A stretch of 64,000 nucleotides of DNA. It comes from Prevotella sp. GTDB lineage: Bacteria; Bacteroidota; Bacteroidia; Bacteroidales; Bacteroidaceae. The notes below the pieces were generated by a model that was given only the letters and a program-made list of their open reading frames with translations, was not told the origin of the DNA and did no database searches. How positions within the stretch are numbered: position 1 is the first letter of the stretch; each line of letters starts with the position of its first letter. Below, one piece after another: positions 18,489 to 27,192 of the stretch. The stretch lies in NCBI GenBank assembly GCA_017462915.1, contig JAFTQG010000038.1:52648-116647 (forward strand), in the 5' to 3' direction. A program made the position numbers and the translations under genes.

Positions 18489-19731
18489 TAGTTGTGGTAT
18501 GGTATTGCATGATGCCGCCCATGACGAAAAGATATGTCCACAGTGTGGAGGCTTCTTAGAAACAGCCACCAAAGATTATGCACTGACAGATTCCAAGACA
18601 AAATCTGTCAGTGTGGACAACAGAATACACAAGGGTGACGATATCGGCACAATCCACAATGGTAACGAAATGCATGTCGGAGGGGATAATGCAGAAAATA
18701 TCGACAAGAGCACTACTATCACCACTAACAATACCACTAACAACACCAGCAACACTACCAATATTTATCAGGCGGCGGATGCTGGTAAAGAACTGATCAC
18801 GTGTGGGCTCTCAGGTCGTCATGTGTACAAGAAAGATACTTTCACATGTAGAACATGCCACCGTCTGATATCCAATGATTTTTATAGTTCCCAATACAAC
18901 TGCTGCTCGGAGTGTGCTGATAAACATAAAGCGTATATTGAAAGGATGGAACGACTTAACCACGAAGTTGTGCAAGAAATCCAAGCTGAACTGCAACATA
19001 GTCATAAAGCAGAACCTCTAAGCCAGAATTGGACCAATAATAATACAAGCAATGCCATATCTGACCGACGAGAGAGTGAAAAACATGTACATAATGGCAA
19101 CAAATTGTCAAATAAAGTAATTGCAACTGTCATAGCCATATTATTTATAGGCGGTAGCTTTTATCTTTTGGCAGATAAGAATAATAATAAAAGCGTTACT
19201 TCCACTTCTGTACAACAAGAAGAACAGGTGGCAGGAAATACAGATATGACAGTCACCAATTCTAATGGCGTATCCAGAAACAATACCATATCTTCTTCTG
19301 CCTCACCTTTGAATGCTGGCACAAATGTTCCTGTGGAGAACGCTGCTGCAGGGACATCACGCACAGGCGAGAAGCAACTATCTATAATGGAAGAAGGCGA
19401 GAAATATTATAAAAGTGGAGAATATAGTAAAAGCAGGGTGTTCTTGCAACAGGCTGCAGAGAGTGGAAATCCCACAGCTAATTATTATATGGCTTTGATG
19501 TATGAGAATGGAAACGGCGTTTCTGCCGATTCGCGCAAGGCGTTTAAATATATGAAACAAGCTGCTGAATGCGGATACGCTAAGGCCTATTTTCCTTTGG
19601 CCGAGATGTATCGTAACGGTTTGGGAACAGAAGCTAACCGTGCACAAGCCAAGAAATGGTATGAGCGCACTGTGACATCAGATCGTTCTCATGCCGATAT
19701 GGCAGCTGAAATACTAGAGACTTATGAATAG
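18472..19731 (+). CDS. Zinc-ribbon, single-TM protein with Sel1-like repeats
   Basis: A 419-residue protein. It begins with a zinc ribbon (C5, C8, C22, C25), then an N/T-rich low-complexity stretch (residues about 60-100), a second cysteine cluster at about 111-149 (TCRTCH, CCSEC), and one transmembrane helix at about 214-235. The C-terminal region has about three Sel1/TPR-like repeats (AAESGNPTANYYMALMYENG, AAECGYAKAYFPLAEMYRNG). Sel1 repeats usually mediate protein-protein contacts. With no signal peptide, the ribbons should face the cytosol and the repeats the periplasm. It overlaps both neighbours. A protein of similar plan, ribbons-TM-helical domain, is at 50680. Confidence 0.82.
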   Translation: MEKKCNSCGMVLHDAAHDEKICPQCGGFLETATKDYALTDSKTKSVSVDNRIHKGDDIGTIHNGNEMHVGGDNAENIDKSTTITTNNTTNNTSNTTNIYQAADAGKELITCGLSGRHVYKKDTFTCRTCHRLISNDFYSSQYNCCSECADKHKAYIERMERLNHEVVQEIQAELQHSHKAEPLSQNWTNNNTSNAISDRRESEKHVHNGNKLSNKVIATVIAILFIGGSFYLLADKNNNKSVTSTSVQQEEQVAGNTDMTVTNSNGVSRNNTISSSASPLNAGTNVPVENAAAGTSRTGEKQLSIMEEGEKYYKSGEYSKSRVFLQQAAESGNPTANYYMALMYENGNGVSADSRKAFKYMKQAAECGYAKAYFPLAEMYRNGLGTEANRAQAKKWYERTVTSDRSHADMAAEILETYE

Positions 19732-20521
19732 ACATTTAGGAGACGACAGCTTCTCAAAACTGTTACATACCTCTTATGCAGACCTATGCAAAGAGAAGCC
19801 GCTTCAGCCGGTCTGTAATCAGACACCACCTCGTTTACAAGAAGAGGCATTGTTCTGTGGATGTAGTTTTTCGTTTGACGTATACGATCTAAGTCTATCA
19901 AACTTAAATCCCACGGAACGTATCGTTCTTGACAAGCGCATAGATCGCGAGAGTTACATCATTTTCAACACTTTCTCAGAGTCGCTGAAAAAGGTGTTCT
20001 CACCGGTCATGTCAAGTTCTATTGTGCCGATGGTCATAGGCAAGGGTGCCTATGATTTCGCTCCGTTGATAAATTCCCTATCCCGTATCTTGGAATTGGA
20101 AATCAATAGTTCTATCGTGCAAGATATACGCCAGATGCAAGGTATAGAGATGCCTGCATACTATAAAAAGTATAAGCCGGATCATCATGACCTTAAAATC
20201 ACCATTGGCACCAAAGAAATTGATCTTAATTGTGAAAACGACGGTAAGCTTAAGCCCATGATGATAGGGGAGTCGCTTATGATGATGAGGTATTATAAGA
20301 AGCACTTGGCGAAAACACTTAAAGTTGAAGAAAATGTTATAAACCAGCACCTTAAGCAATTGGAGGTCTTGCGTGATTACCGCAACAAAGCTTCGCATAG
20401 CAATGTCATTACAGAAAAGGAATTTGTCGATTTCTACAATATGTTTTGCAACCTTATGCGCCAAGGCTTGCTTACTATATGGGCAAACGATAAGGAAAGA
20501 TTATGCCGATATAATATGTAG
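19724..20521 (+). CDS. HEPN-like protein (putative RNase)
   Basis: A 265-residue cytosolic protein, last gene of the operon, starting 8 bases inside the preceding gene. The C-terminal helical part contains R220-N-K-A-S-H225, the Rx4H motif of HEPN domains, in the typical context LRDYRNKASHSNVITEKEF followed by an amphipathic helix. Many HEPN proteins are metal-independent RNases used as toxins or defence effectors; some RNxxxH proteins are non-catalytic. The N-terminal 150 residues are unassigned. No MNT-type antitoxin is nearby, so it is not a standard MNT/HEPN pair. Function is inferred from the motif alone. Confidence 0.65.
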   Translation: MNRHLGDDSFSKLLHTSYADLCKEKPLQPVCNQTPPRLQEEALFCGCSFSFDVYDLSLSNLNPTERIVLDKRIDRESYIIFNTFSESLKKVFSPVMSSSIVPMVIGKGAYDFAPLINSLSRILELEINSSIVQDIRQMQGIEMPAYYKKYKPDHHDLKITIGTKEIDLNCENDGKLKPMMIGESLMMMRYYKKHLAKTLKVEENVINQHLKQLEVLRDYRNKASHSNVITEKEFVDFYNMFCNLMRQGLLTIWANDKERLCRYNM

Positions 20522-20571
20522 ATATCGTCTAAATGCAAAATTAACGAAGCATTAATTTGATGAATGGATAT

Positions 20572-20604
20572 CATTAATGTCCCAATTTCAATGGGACATT
20601 AATG
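20572..20604. terminator. Perfect 13-bp hairpin after the HEPN gene
   Basis: CATTAATGTCCCA and TGGGACATTAATG are perfect inverted arms with a 7-base loop, 50 bases past the operon stop. No T run follows, so it is either an atypical terminator or an mRNA-stabilising 3' hairpin. The rest of the 20522-20912 interval is AT-rich and shows nothing else I can support. Confidence 0.5.
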
Positions 20605-20912
20605 GCTCTATATTGATAAATGTTATTGATTTCTATGTTGATAACCTACTATCTTAAAGGTTATGTAATCTGACAGAACTCAAAGCCTCTAATTCAAAAG
20701 TTCTGTTTCAGGAATGGCGTAGATGGCTGGTTTCTTAATAAGCGTAGTCTTGCTTTTTATAATACGCTTTAAGAATGTTAAGAAATCGCCGATTGCTTGT
20801 TTTTTGAGTGTATATTTCTGTTATGTAATCTTGAACATTGTAATTTCTTGTTTTTCTGGTATTCATCTAAGATAAGATTTTACTAGCTTTTCAAAAATAG
20901 GTGGTGTATGTT

Positions 20913-20942
20913 TTGGAATTAGCGAAAAAAACAGTAACTTTG
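20913..20942 (+). promoter_or_regulatory. Promoter of cysE
   Basis: TTG at 20913-20915, 19 bases, TAACTTTG at 20935-20942: a close match to the Bacteroidetes consensus, about 90 bases before the cysE start. Confidence 0.75.
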
Positions 20943-21035
20943 CAAAGCAAAATGCACTTGCCAGACCTTTTTGGCGGTGACGGCACGGTGTGCAACGGCC
21001 TTGACAGTGCACTTTACGGATAAACTCAATAGATA

Positions 21036-21917
21036 ATGTCTCTTAAACTGGCAGACCAGAAACTGGCGGAACTGGCGGACAAGCTGTCGACGAACAGCGC
21101 CCTTTGGAAACTCTATCACGAGCATAGAGCGGGACGTCCGCTACCTTCAAGCAAGGTGCTTGGAGAGATTGTTGACCTTACCCGAGCAATTGTCTTTCCT
21201 GGATATTTCGGAAAGTCGAACGTGCTTGTACATTCACTCAAATACCCTATAGGAGCAGGAATACAGGAGTTGTATGAACTGCTCGTAGACCAGATACTTG
21301 CCGGACTGTGCTTCTCCGACGAGGAACTTGACATGTGTGCCATGCGGTGCATGGCGGAGGAGAAGGCCATCGCCGTAGTGGAGAAATTGCCGGAGCTGCA
21401 GACAGTCCTCGCTACCGATGTCGAGGCGGCATATAACGGTGACCCTGCCGCGGAGAATTACGGGGAGATAATATCCTGCTATCCCAGCATCCGAGCCATG
21501 ACAAACTACCGTCTTGCCCACGAACTGTTTGTCCTCGGCGTGCCACTGATACCGCGAATACTGACGGAGATGGCACACTCGGAGACGGGCATAGACATAC
21601 ATCCCGGCGCGACGATAGGCCATCACTTCGCCATCGACCACGGTACGGGCGTCGTGATAGGGGCGACATGTGTCATAGGCAACAACGTGAAGCTCTATCA
21701 AGGTGTCACGCTCGGTGCGAAGAGCTTCCCGCTGGACGAGAACGGTAACCCTATAAAGGGCATACCACGCCATCCGATACTGGAAGATGACGTCATCGTC
21801 TACAGCAATGCCACTGTGCTCGGACGCATAACGATAGGCAAGGGCACGGTAATCGGCGGCAATATATGGGTGACAGAGAGCACCAAGCCGGGAGAGATGA
21901 TAGTGCAGAAGAAATAG
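21036..21917 (+). CDS. cysE: Serine O-acetyltransferase
   Basis: A 293-residue serine acetyltransferase that makes O-acetylserine for cysteine synthesis. An N-terminal helical domain precedes a left-handed beta-helix of hexapeptide repeats with the active-site motif DIHPGATIGHHFAIDHGTG and the following VIGATCVIG and LYQGVTLGAK. It is longer at the N-terminus than E. coli CysE because of a 140-residue helical region typical of the EpsC-like form. It probably starts a plus-strand unit. A downstream GGTTTAG-type inverted repeat separates it from the methylase. Confidence 0.92.
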   Translation: MSLKLADQKLAELADKLSTNSALWKLYHEHRAGRPLPSSKVLGEIVDLTRAIVFPGYFGKSNVLVHSLKYPIGAGIQELYELLVDQILAGLCFSDEELDMCAMRCMAEEKAIAVVEKLPELQTVLATDVEAAYNGDPAAENYGEIISCYPSIRAMTNYRLAHELFVLGVPLIPRILTEMAHSETGIDIHPGATIGHHFAIDHGTGVVIGATCVIGNNVKLYQGVTLGAKSFPLDENGNPIKGIPRHPILEDDVIVYSNATVLGRITIGKGTVIGGNIWVTESTKPGEMIVQKK

Positions 21918-21922
21918 AATAT

Positions 21923-22025
21923 AGCTGTTTGGTCGTTTAGTCGTTTTGTTGATGGCTTCACCTGAGGACATGACATTCATGCAACAAGCAACCAAACCAC
22001 TAAACCACCAAACCACCAGACAACA
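21923..22025. repeat. Low-complexity inverted repeat, site 2
   Basis: TTTGGTCGTTTAGTCGTTTT on the left and the complementary vocabulary CAACCAAACCACTAAACCAC on the right enclose a spacer of about 40 bases. It fills the gap between cysE and the methylase and could act as a terminator-like hairpin. Confidence 0.65.
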
Positions 22026-22036
22026 AAAAGAACGAT

Positions 22037-23698
22037 ATGGAATTTGAAATGATAGCAAAGACCTTCATGGGTCTTGAGAATGTGCTGGCAAAGGAACTTA
22101 CCGAACTCGGTGCCGGCAATGTCCAGATAGGATGCCGCATGGTATCGTTTACTGGTGACAAGGAGATGATGTACCGCGCCAACTTCCAGTTGCATACGGC
22201 GATACGTATCCTTAAACCTATCAAACGCTTCAAGGCCAGCTCGGCTGACGAGGTATATGAGGGCGTGAAGTCTGTCGACTGGAGCGAATATATCACGGAG
22301 CGCTCGACGTTCTCCGTGGACTCTGTAGTCTATTCCGACGACTTCCGCAACTCGCGTTTCGTTACCTACAAGGTCAAGGACGCCATCGTAGACCAGTTTA
22401 TGGAGAAGGGCGGACGCCGTCCTAATATCTCCGTGGCAAATCCGGACCTGAAACTTAACATCCACATCGCCGAGAACAGCTGCACGCTGTCTCTCGACTC
22501 CTCGGGCGAATCCCTGCACCGCCGCGGATATAGGCAGGAGCAGGTGGAGGCTCCTCTTAACGAGGTGCTCGCCGCAGGCATGATACTCATGACGGGATGG
22601 AAGGGCGAGACGGACTTCATAGACCCGATGTGCGGCTCGGGAACACTGCTTATCGAGGCGGCTCTCATAGCGCAGAATATGGCGCCGGGCGTGTTCCGCA
22701 AGGAGTATGCCTTCGAGAAATGGCCTGACTTTGACAAGGACCTGTTTGACGAAATATACAATGACGACTCGCAGGAGCGTGAGTTCACACACAGGATTAT
22801 CGGCTATGACTGCGACATCAAGGCCGTTAACACTGCCCGTCTGAACATAAAGGCGGCAGGACTGACAAGATGTATCGATGTGGAGTGTGCCGACTTCAAG
22901 GATTTCCAGCAGCCTGAAGAGCCTGCCATCATGGTGACAAATCCTCCTTATGGCGAGAGAATCTCTACGCAGAACCTGCTCGGGACGTATAGGATGATAG
23001 GCGAACGCCTCAAACATCAGTTCCTTGGAAACGACGCATGGGTGCTTTCCTATAAGGAAGAGTGCTTCGAGGCCATCGGCTTGAAGCCTTCACAGAAGAT
23101 TCCTGTGTATAACGGCTCGCTGGAATGTGAGTTCCGTAAGTATTCCATCTTCGGCGGGAAATTCTCCGATTTCCGTAAGGAGGGTGGGGATGTGAAGACC
23201 GAAGAGGACAGGAAACAGAACGCTGAGAAGCATTATACGAAAGGCAGCCGCGACTTTAAGGAGCGCATGGACGGCAGCGAGGAGCGAGACAGGGAGAAGG
23301 CTCTCGAACGCCAGTACAAGGCACGCCGCTTCGGTAATGTGGATGAGGATGACGATGAGGATATCCGCTCGTTCCATTTCCACTCCCTTGACCATAGATT
23401 CGGCAAGGAGGAAAGACGTGAACGCCGTGACCGCGGAGAGCATCGCGACCGTAAACCTTACGGCAGGGACGATGACCGCCGCAGGGATGACAGGGACGAC
23501 CGCCGCAGGGACGGAAAGCGTTTCGATAGGGACAACAGGCGGTTTGACCGCGACAGTGCCGGCAACCGTGACGGTTTCGGACGCAGGGACGGTCGTCGTG
23601 ACGGTAATGGCTACGGCGACAGGAGGCCTTCGCGCCCTCGTCGTGAAGGTGCTGGACGTGGTTTCGCTGACAGAAAGAAGATGTTTGGAAAGGATTGA
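22037..23698 (+). CDS. RlmL-type 23S rRNA methyltransferase with an arginine/aspartate-rich tail
   Basis: A 553-residue SAM-dependent RNA methylase: an N-terminal THUMP region (residues about 1-155), then a Rossmann methylase with FIDPMCGSGTLLIEA and the catalytic NPPYGER motif, as in the N2-guanine methylase half of RlmL. From about residue 385 the protein changes to a disordered tail of R/D/G repeats (RRDGKRFDRDNRRFDRD and similar), about 170 residues, which resembles RGG-like RNA-binding tails. That extension is more than the enzyme needs. It is 3 bases from the following peptidase gene. Confidence 0.88.
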   Translation: MEFEMIAKTFMGLENVLAKELTELGAGNVQIGCRMVSFTGDKEMMYRANFQLHTAIRILKPIKRFKASSADEVYEGVKSVDWSEYITERSTFSVDSVVYSDDFRNSRFVTYKVKDAIVDQFMEKGGRRPNISVANPDLKLNIHIAENSCTLSLDSSGESLHRRGYRQEQVEAPLNEVLAAGMILMTGWKGETDFIDPMCGSGTLLIEAALIAQNMAPGVFRKEYAFEKWPDFDKDLFDEIYNDDSQEREFTHRIIGYDCDIKAVNTARLNIKAAGLTRCIDVECADFKDFQQPEEPAIMVTNPPYGERISTQNLLGTYRMIGERLKHQFLGNDAWVLSYKEECFEAIGLKPSQKIPVYNGSLECEFRKYSIFGGKFSDFRKEGGDVKTEEDRKQNAEKHYTKGSRDFKERMDGSEERDREKALERQYKARRFGNVDEDDDEDIRSFHFHSLDHRFGKEERRERRDRGEHRDRKPYGRDDDRRRDDRDDRRRDGKRFDRDNRRFDRDSAGNRDGFGRRDGRRDGNGYGDRRPSRPRREGAGRGFADRKKMFGKD

Positions 23699-23701
23699 TT
23701 T

Positions 23702-25606
23702 ATGAAACGTATTATTCTGGCAATGGCAATGGCTGTGGCAACAATGGGCGTCAGCGCGCAGCAGAAGCAGTTCACACTTGAGGATCTGAACTTCGGAGGC
23801 AAGAATTACAGGCAGATGTCGCCCAAGAGTCTCCGCCTCTGGTGGAACGGCAACACGCTCGTGAACAGTGATACCTTGGGGAAGCCGAAAGGGTATCCTC
23901 AGGTGTTCTCGCGTGAACATAATATATATGTGCAGACATCTGTGGGCAGTGAGCCGCAGCGTGTCACGGATGACGGCAACCGTCAGCGTGTCTACGGCGA
24001 GGCTGTACACCGCAACGAGTTCGGAATAAACAGCGGTATATTCTTCTCTCCCGACAAGTCGCGCTTCGCTTTCTACCGCATGGACCAGTCCATGGTCACC
24101 GACTATCCGCAGGTGAACACCTTTGAGCGCGTGGCAACTCTTGAACCTGACGCTTATCCTATGGCAGGAATGAAGAGCCATAAGGTCACTGTCGGTGTCT
24201 ATGATATCGCTTCGGGCAAGACTGTGTGGCTGGACTTGGGCGATGTCACGGACCGTTACTTCACGAATATATGCTGGGCGCCTGACGGCAAGACGGTTTA
24301 TCTCTTTGAAGTGAACCGCGACCAGACGGACACATCGCTTGATGTCTATGACGCAACGACGGGAAAGAAGCTGAGGACGCTGTACACGGAGCATAGCGAT
24401 AAGTATGTGGAACCGCAGCATCCTGTGGCTTTCCTGCCTTGGGATGCCGGGAAATTCATACTCTGGAGCGAGAGGGACGGATACAATCACCTGTATCTGT
24501 ACAATACAGACGGCAAACTTCTGCGCCAGTTGACACAGGGAAAGTATGTCGATCAGGAGATTATCGGCTTCTGTCCAAAGACAAAGTCGGTCATCATACG
24601 TTCCAATGAACTCCATCCTCTGCAGAGCAATATCTTCGCGCTCTCCATGAACGGCAAGCGCACTCTCCTTGACAACGGCAAGGGTGTGCATAGGGGCATA
24701 CTCTCGGATGACGGCACACAACTCGTGGATGTCTACTCCACGCCCGACATCCCGCGCTCTTATGATATAATAAATACGGTGAAGAAGACCCGTAAGGAGT
24801 ATTTTACAGCTCCTGACCCTTGGGAGGGATATGCCGTGCCGACATACAAGAGCGGTTCGATAAAGGCTGCCGACGGTGTCACAGACCTGTACTATCGCCT
24901 TGTATTGCCGCCGGATTTTGACGAGACGAAGAAGTATCCTACTGTCGTCTATGTCTATGGAGGCCCTCATGCCCATAATGTCGATGCCTCATGGCACTGG
25001 GCTTCACGCTCCTGGGAGACATACATGGCGCAGAAAGGATATGTGCTTTTCATTCTGGACAACCGTGGTTCGGAAAACCGCGGCAGGGATTTCGAGCAGG
25101 CGACATTCAGGAATCTCGGTCAGGAGGAGATGAAAGACCAGATGAAGGGTGTCGAATTCCTCAAGTCTCTCCCTTATGTCGATATGGACAGGCTCGGCGT
25201 TCATGGCTGGAGCTTTGGCGGATTCATGACGACATCGCTGATGACGACATATCCTGACGTCTTCAAGGTGGGTGTCGCTGGCGGACCTGTGATAGACTGG
25301 AAATGGTATGAGGTGATGTACGGCGAGCGGTATATGGACACTCCCGAGAGCAATCCGGAGGGCTATGCACGTACATCCTTGCTCGCAAAGGCGAAGAATC
25401 TGAAAGGCAAGTTGCAGATAATCATCGGAATGAACGACCCTACTGTAGTGCCGCAGCACGCCCTGCAGTTTCTCGATGCCTGCATAAAGGCAGGTACGCA
25501 GCCGGACTTCTTCGTATATCCGGGCGAGGGACACAATATGATGGGACACTCTTCCGTGCATCTGCATGAGCGGATCACACAGTATTTCGAGGACTATCTG
25601 AAATGA
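23702..25606 (+). CDS. S9 family peptidase (dipeptidyl peptidase IV-like), exported
   Basis: A 634-residue peptidase with signal peptide (MKRIILAMAMAVATMGVSAQ). An N-terminal beta-propeller (about residues 60-380) precedes an alpha/beta-hydrolase domain with the catalytic serine in HGWSFGGFM, aspartate in GMNDPTVVPQ and histidine in PGEGHNMMG. The family removes Xaa-Pro or related dipeptides from peptides in the periplasm and supports the amino-acid/peptide nutrition common in these bacteria. It is about 80-90 residues shorter than many Bacteroidetes DPP IV proteins. Probably co-transcribed with the methylase. Confidence 0.9.
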   Translation: MKRIILAMAMAVATMGVSAQQKQFTLEDLNFGGKNYRQMSPKSLRLWWNGNTLVNSDTLGKPKGYPQVFSREHNIYVQTSVGSEPQRVTDDGNRQRVYGEAVHRNEFGINSGIFFSPDKSRFAFYRMDQSMVTDYPQVNTFERVATLEPDAYPMAGMKSHKVTVGVYDIASGKTVWLDLGDVTDRYFTNICWAPDGKTVYLFEVNRDQTDTSLDVYDATTGKKLRTLYTEHSDKYVEPQHPVAFLPWDAGKFILWSERDGYNHLYLYNTDGKLLRQLTQGKYVDQEIIGFCPKTKSVIIRSNELHPLQSNIFALSMNGKRTLLDNGKGVHRGILSDDGTQLVDVYSTPDIPRSYDIINTVKKTRKEYFTAPDPWEGYAVPTYKSGSIKAADGVTDLYYRLVLPPDFDETKKYPTVVYVYGGPHAHNVDASWHWASRSWETYMAQKGYVLFILDNRGSENRGRDFEQATFRNLGQEEMKDQMKGVEFLKSLPYVDMDRLGVHGWSFGGFMTTSLMTTYPDVFKVGVAGGPVIDWKWYEVMYGERYMDTPESNPEGYARTSLLAKAKNLKGKLQIIIGMNDPTVVPQHALQFLDACIKAGTQPDFFVYPGEGHNMMGHSSVHLHERITQYFEDYLK

Positions 25607-25684
25607 TTTCCATACACTTGTGGCTCCTTACGGCAGACACTCGTGACTTGTGGCGATATGAAAAAATGAAACCTTTTTAACGAT

Positions 25685-26962
25685 ATGAATATACTTTTAT
25701 TAGGCTCTGGCGGCCGTGAGCACGCCATCGGATGGAAGATTGCGCAGAGCGCAAAGTGTGACAAACTGTTCATCGCACCGGGCAATGCCGGCACTGACGG
25801 CGTAGGAGGCAAGGGCGTGAATGTCGATATGAAGGCAGACGACTTTGAAGCCATAAAGCAGTTTGTCGTCGAGCATGACGTGGCAATGGTCGTTGTCGGT
25901 CCGGAAGACCCGCTGGTAAAGGGTGTTTATGACGACCTGAAGAACGATGCGCGCACGAAAGACGTGCCTGTCATAGGCCCTTCAAAGGCAGGTGCAGTCC
26001 TCGAAGGTTCAAAGGACTTTGCCAAGGCGTTCATGAAGCGTCACGGAATCCCTACGGCTGCGTATGAGACATTTGACGGTACGCAGGTGGAAGAGGGATG
26101 CAAGTTCCTCGAGACTCTCTCCGCTCCGTATGTGCTCAAGGCAGACGGCCTTTGCGCAGGTAAGGGTGTGCTGATCCTTGATACACTGGACGAGGCGAAG
26201 CGCGAGCTGAAAGAGATGCTTGGCGGTATGTTCGGAAACGCCTCTTCGCGTGTCGTGATAGAAGAATTCCTGTCGGGCATAGAGTGCTCTGTCTTTGTTC
26301 TCACGGACGGAAAGAACTACAAGATACTTCCGGAGGCAAAGGACTACAAGCGCATTGGTGAGCATGACACAGGTCTTAACACAGGCGGCATGGGCAGTGT
26401 CACTCCTGTTCCTTTCGCCACACCTGAGTGGATGGCAAAGGTGGAGGAGCGTATCATAAAGCCTACGGTGAACGGTCTTGCCGCTGATGGCATTGACTAC
26501 AAGGGCTTTATATTCTTCGGACTTATCAATGTCAAGGGCGAACCGATGGTGATAGAGTATAATTGCCGCATGGGAGACCCTGAGACAGAGAGCGTCATGC
26601 TCCGCCTGAAGTCTGATATCGTTGACCTTTTCGAAGGCGTTGCAGAAGGAAACCTTGACACAAAGGCCATAGAGTTTGACCCTCGGTCTGCCGTCTGTGT
26701 CATGATGGTGTCGGGAGGTTATCCGCAGGAGTACAAGAAAGGCTTCCCTATCACTGGCATAGAGGATGTGGAAGGCTCCATCGTCTTCCATTCAGGCACG
26801 GCGATGAAGGACGGCGAGGTAGTTACAGCCGGTGGCCGTGTCATAGCAGTGTCTTCCTACGGCAAGGACAAGGAAGAGGCTCTTGCCAAGTCTTTCAAGG
26901 AGGCACAGAAGATAAATTTCCAGGGAAAATACTTCCGCTCGGATATCGGAGCGGATCTGTAA
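25685..26962 (+). CDS. purD: Phosphoribosylamine-glycine ligase
   Basis: A 425-residue GAR synthetase, second step of purine synthesis. The N-terminal [20 protein letters not shown], the ATP-grasp core ([23 protein letters not shown]) and [12 protein letters not shown] are typical. Length is normal. It follows the S9 peptidase by 78 bases, is followed by a large inverted repeat, and has no purine neighbours here; purF is 16 kb upstream. Confidence 0.95.
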   Translation: MNILLLGSGGREHAIGWKIAQSAKCDKLFIAPGNAGTDGVGGKGVNVDMKADDFEAIKQFVVEHDVAMVVVGPEDPLVKGVYDDLKNDARTKDVPVIGPSKAGAVLEGSKDFAKAFMKRHGIPTAAYETFDGTQVEEGCKFLETLSAPYVLKADGLCAGKGVLILDTLDEAKRELKEMLGGMFGNASSRVVIEEFLSGIECSVFVLTDGKNYKILPEAKDYKRIGEHDTGLNTGGMGSVTPVPFATPEWMAKVEERIIKPTVNGLAADGIDYKGFIFFGLINVKGEPMVIEYNCRMGDPETESVMLRLKSDIVDLFEGVAEGNLDTKAIEFDPRSAVCVMMVSGGYPQEYKKGFPITGIEDVEGSIVFHSGTAMKDGEVVTAGGRVIAVSSYGKDKEEALAKSFKEAQKINFQGKYFRSDIGADL

Positions 26963-27184
26963 GTGGTTGTTTGGTTGTTTGGTCGTTTAGTGGTTTAGTT
27001 GACTGCTTCACTTAAAGATAGTCAATTACAGCCACAAACTACTAAACAACCAAATCACTAAACAACCAAACTCTCGACTATAGTGTTGCTGATGGCCGTT
27101 TTTTCTGCTAAACCACTAAACAACCAAACCACTAAACCACTAAACAACCAAACCACTAAACCACTAAACAACCAAACCACCAAC
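26963..27184. repeat. Low-complexity inverted repeat, site 3
   Basis: Left part GGTTGTTTGGTTGTTTGGTC and TTTAGTGGTTTAGTTG; right part many copies of ACCACTAAACAACCAA. The right arm has expanded into five to six near-identical 16-25 base words. It separates purD from the next membrane protein and codes for nothing on either strand. Confidence 0.7.
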
Positions 27185-27192
27185 AGCCTCTG

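Noticed and set aside
19724-20521. MNT-HEPN toxin-antitoxin pair
   Set aside because: No nucleotidyltransferase-like partner is adjacent; the gene is tied to the SPFH/C25 operon instead.
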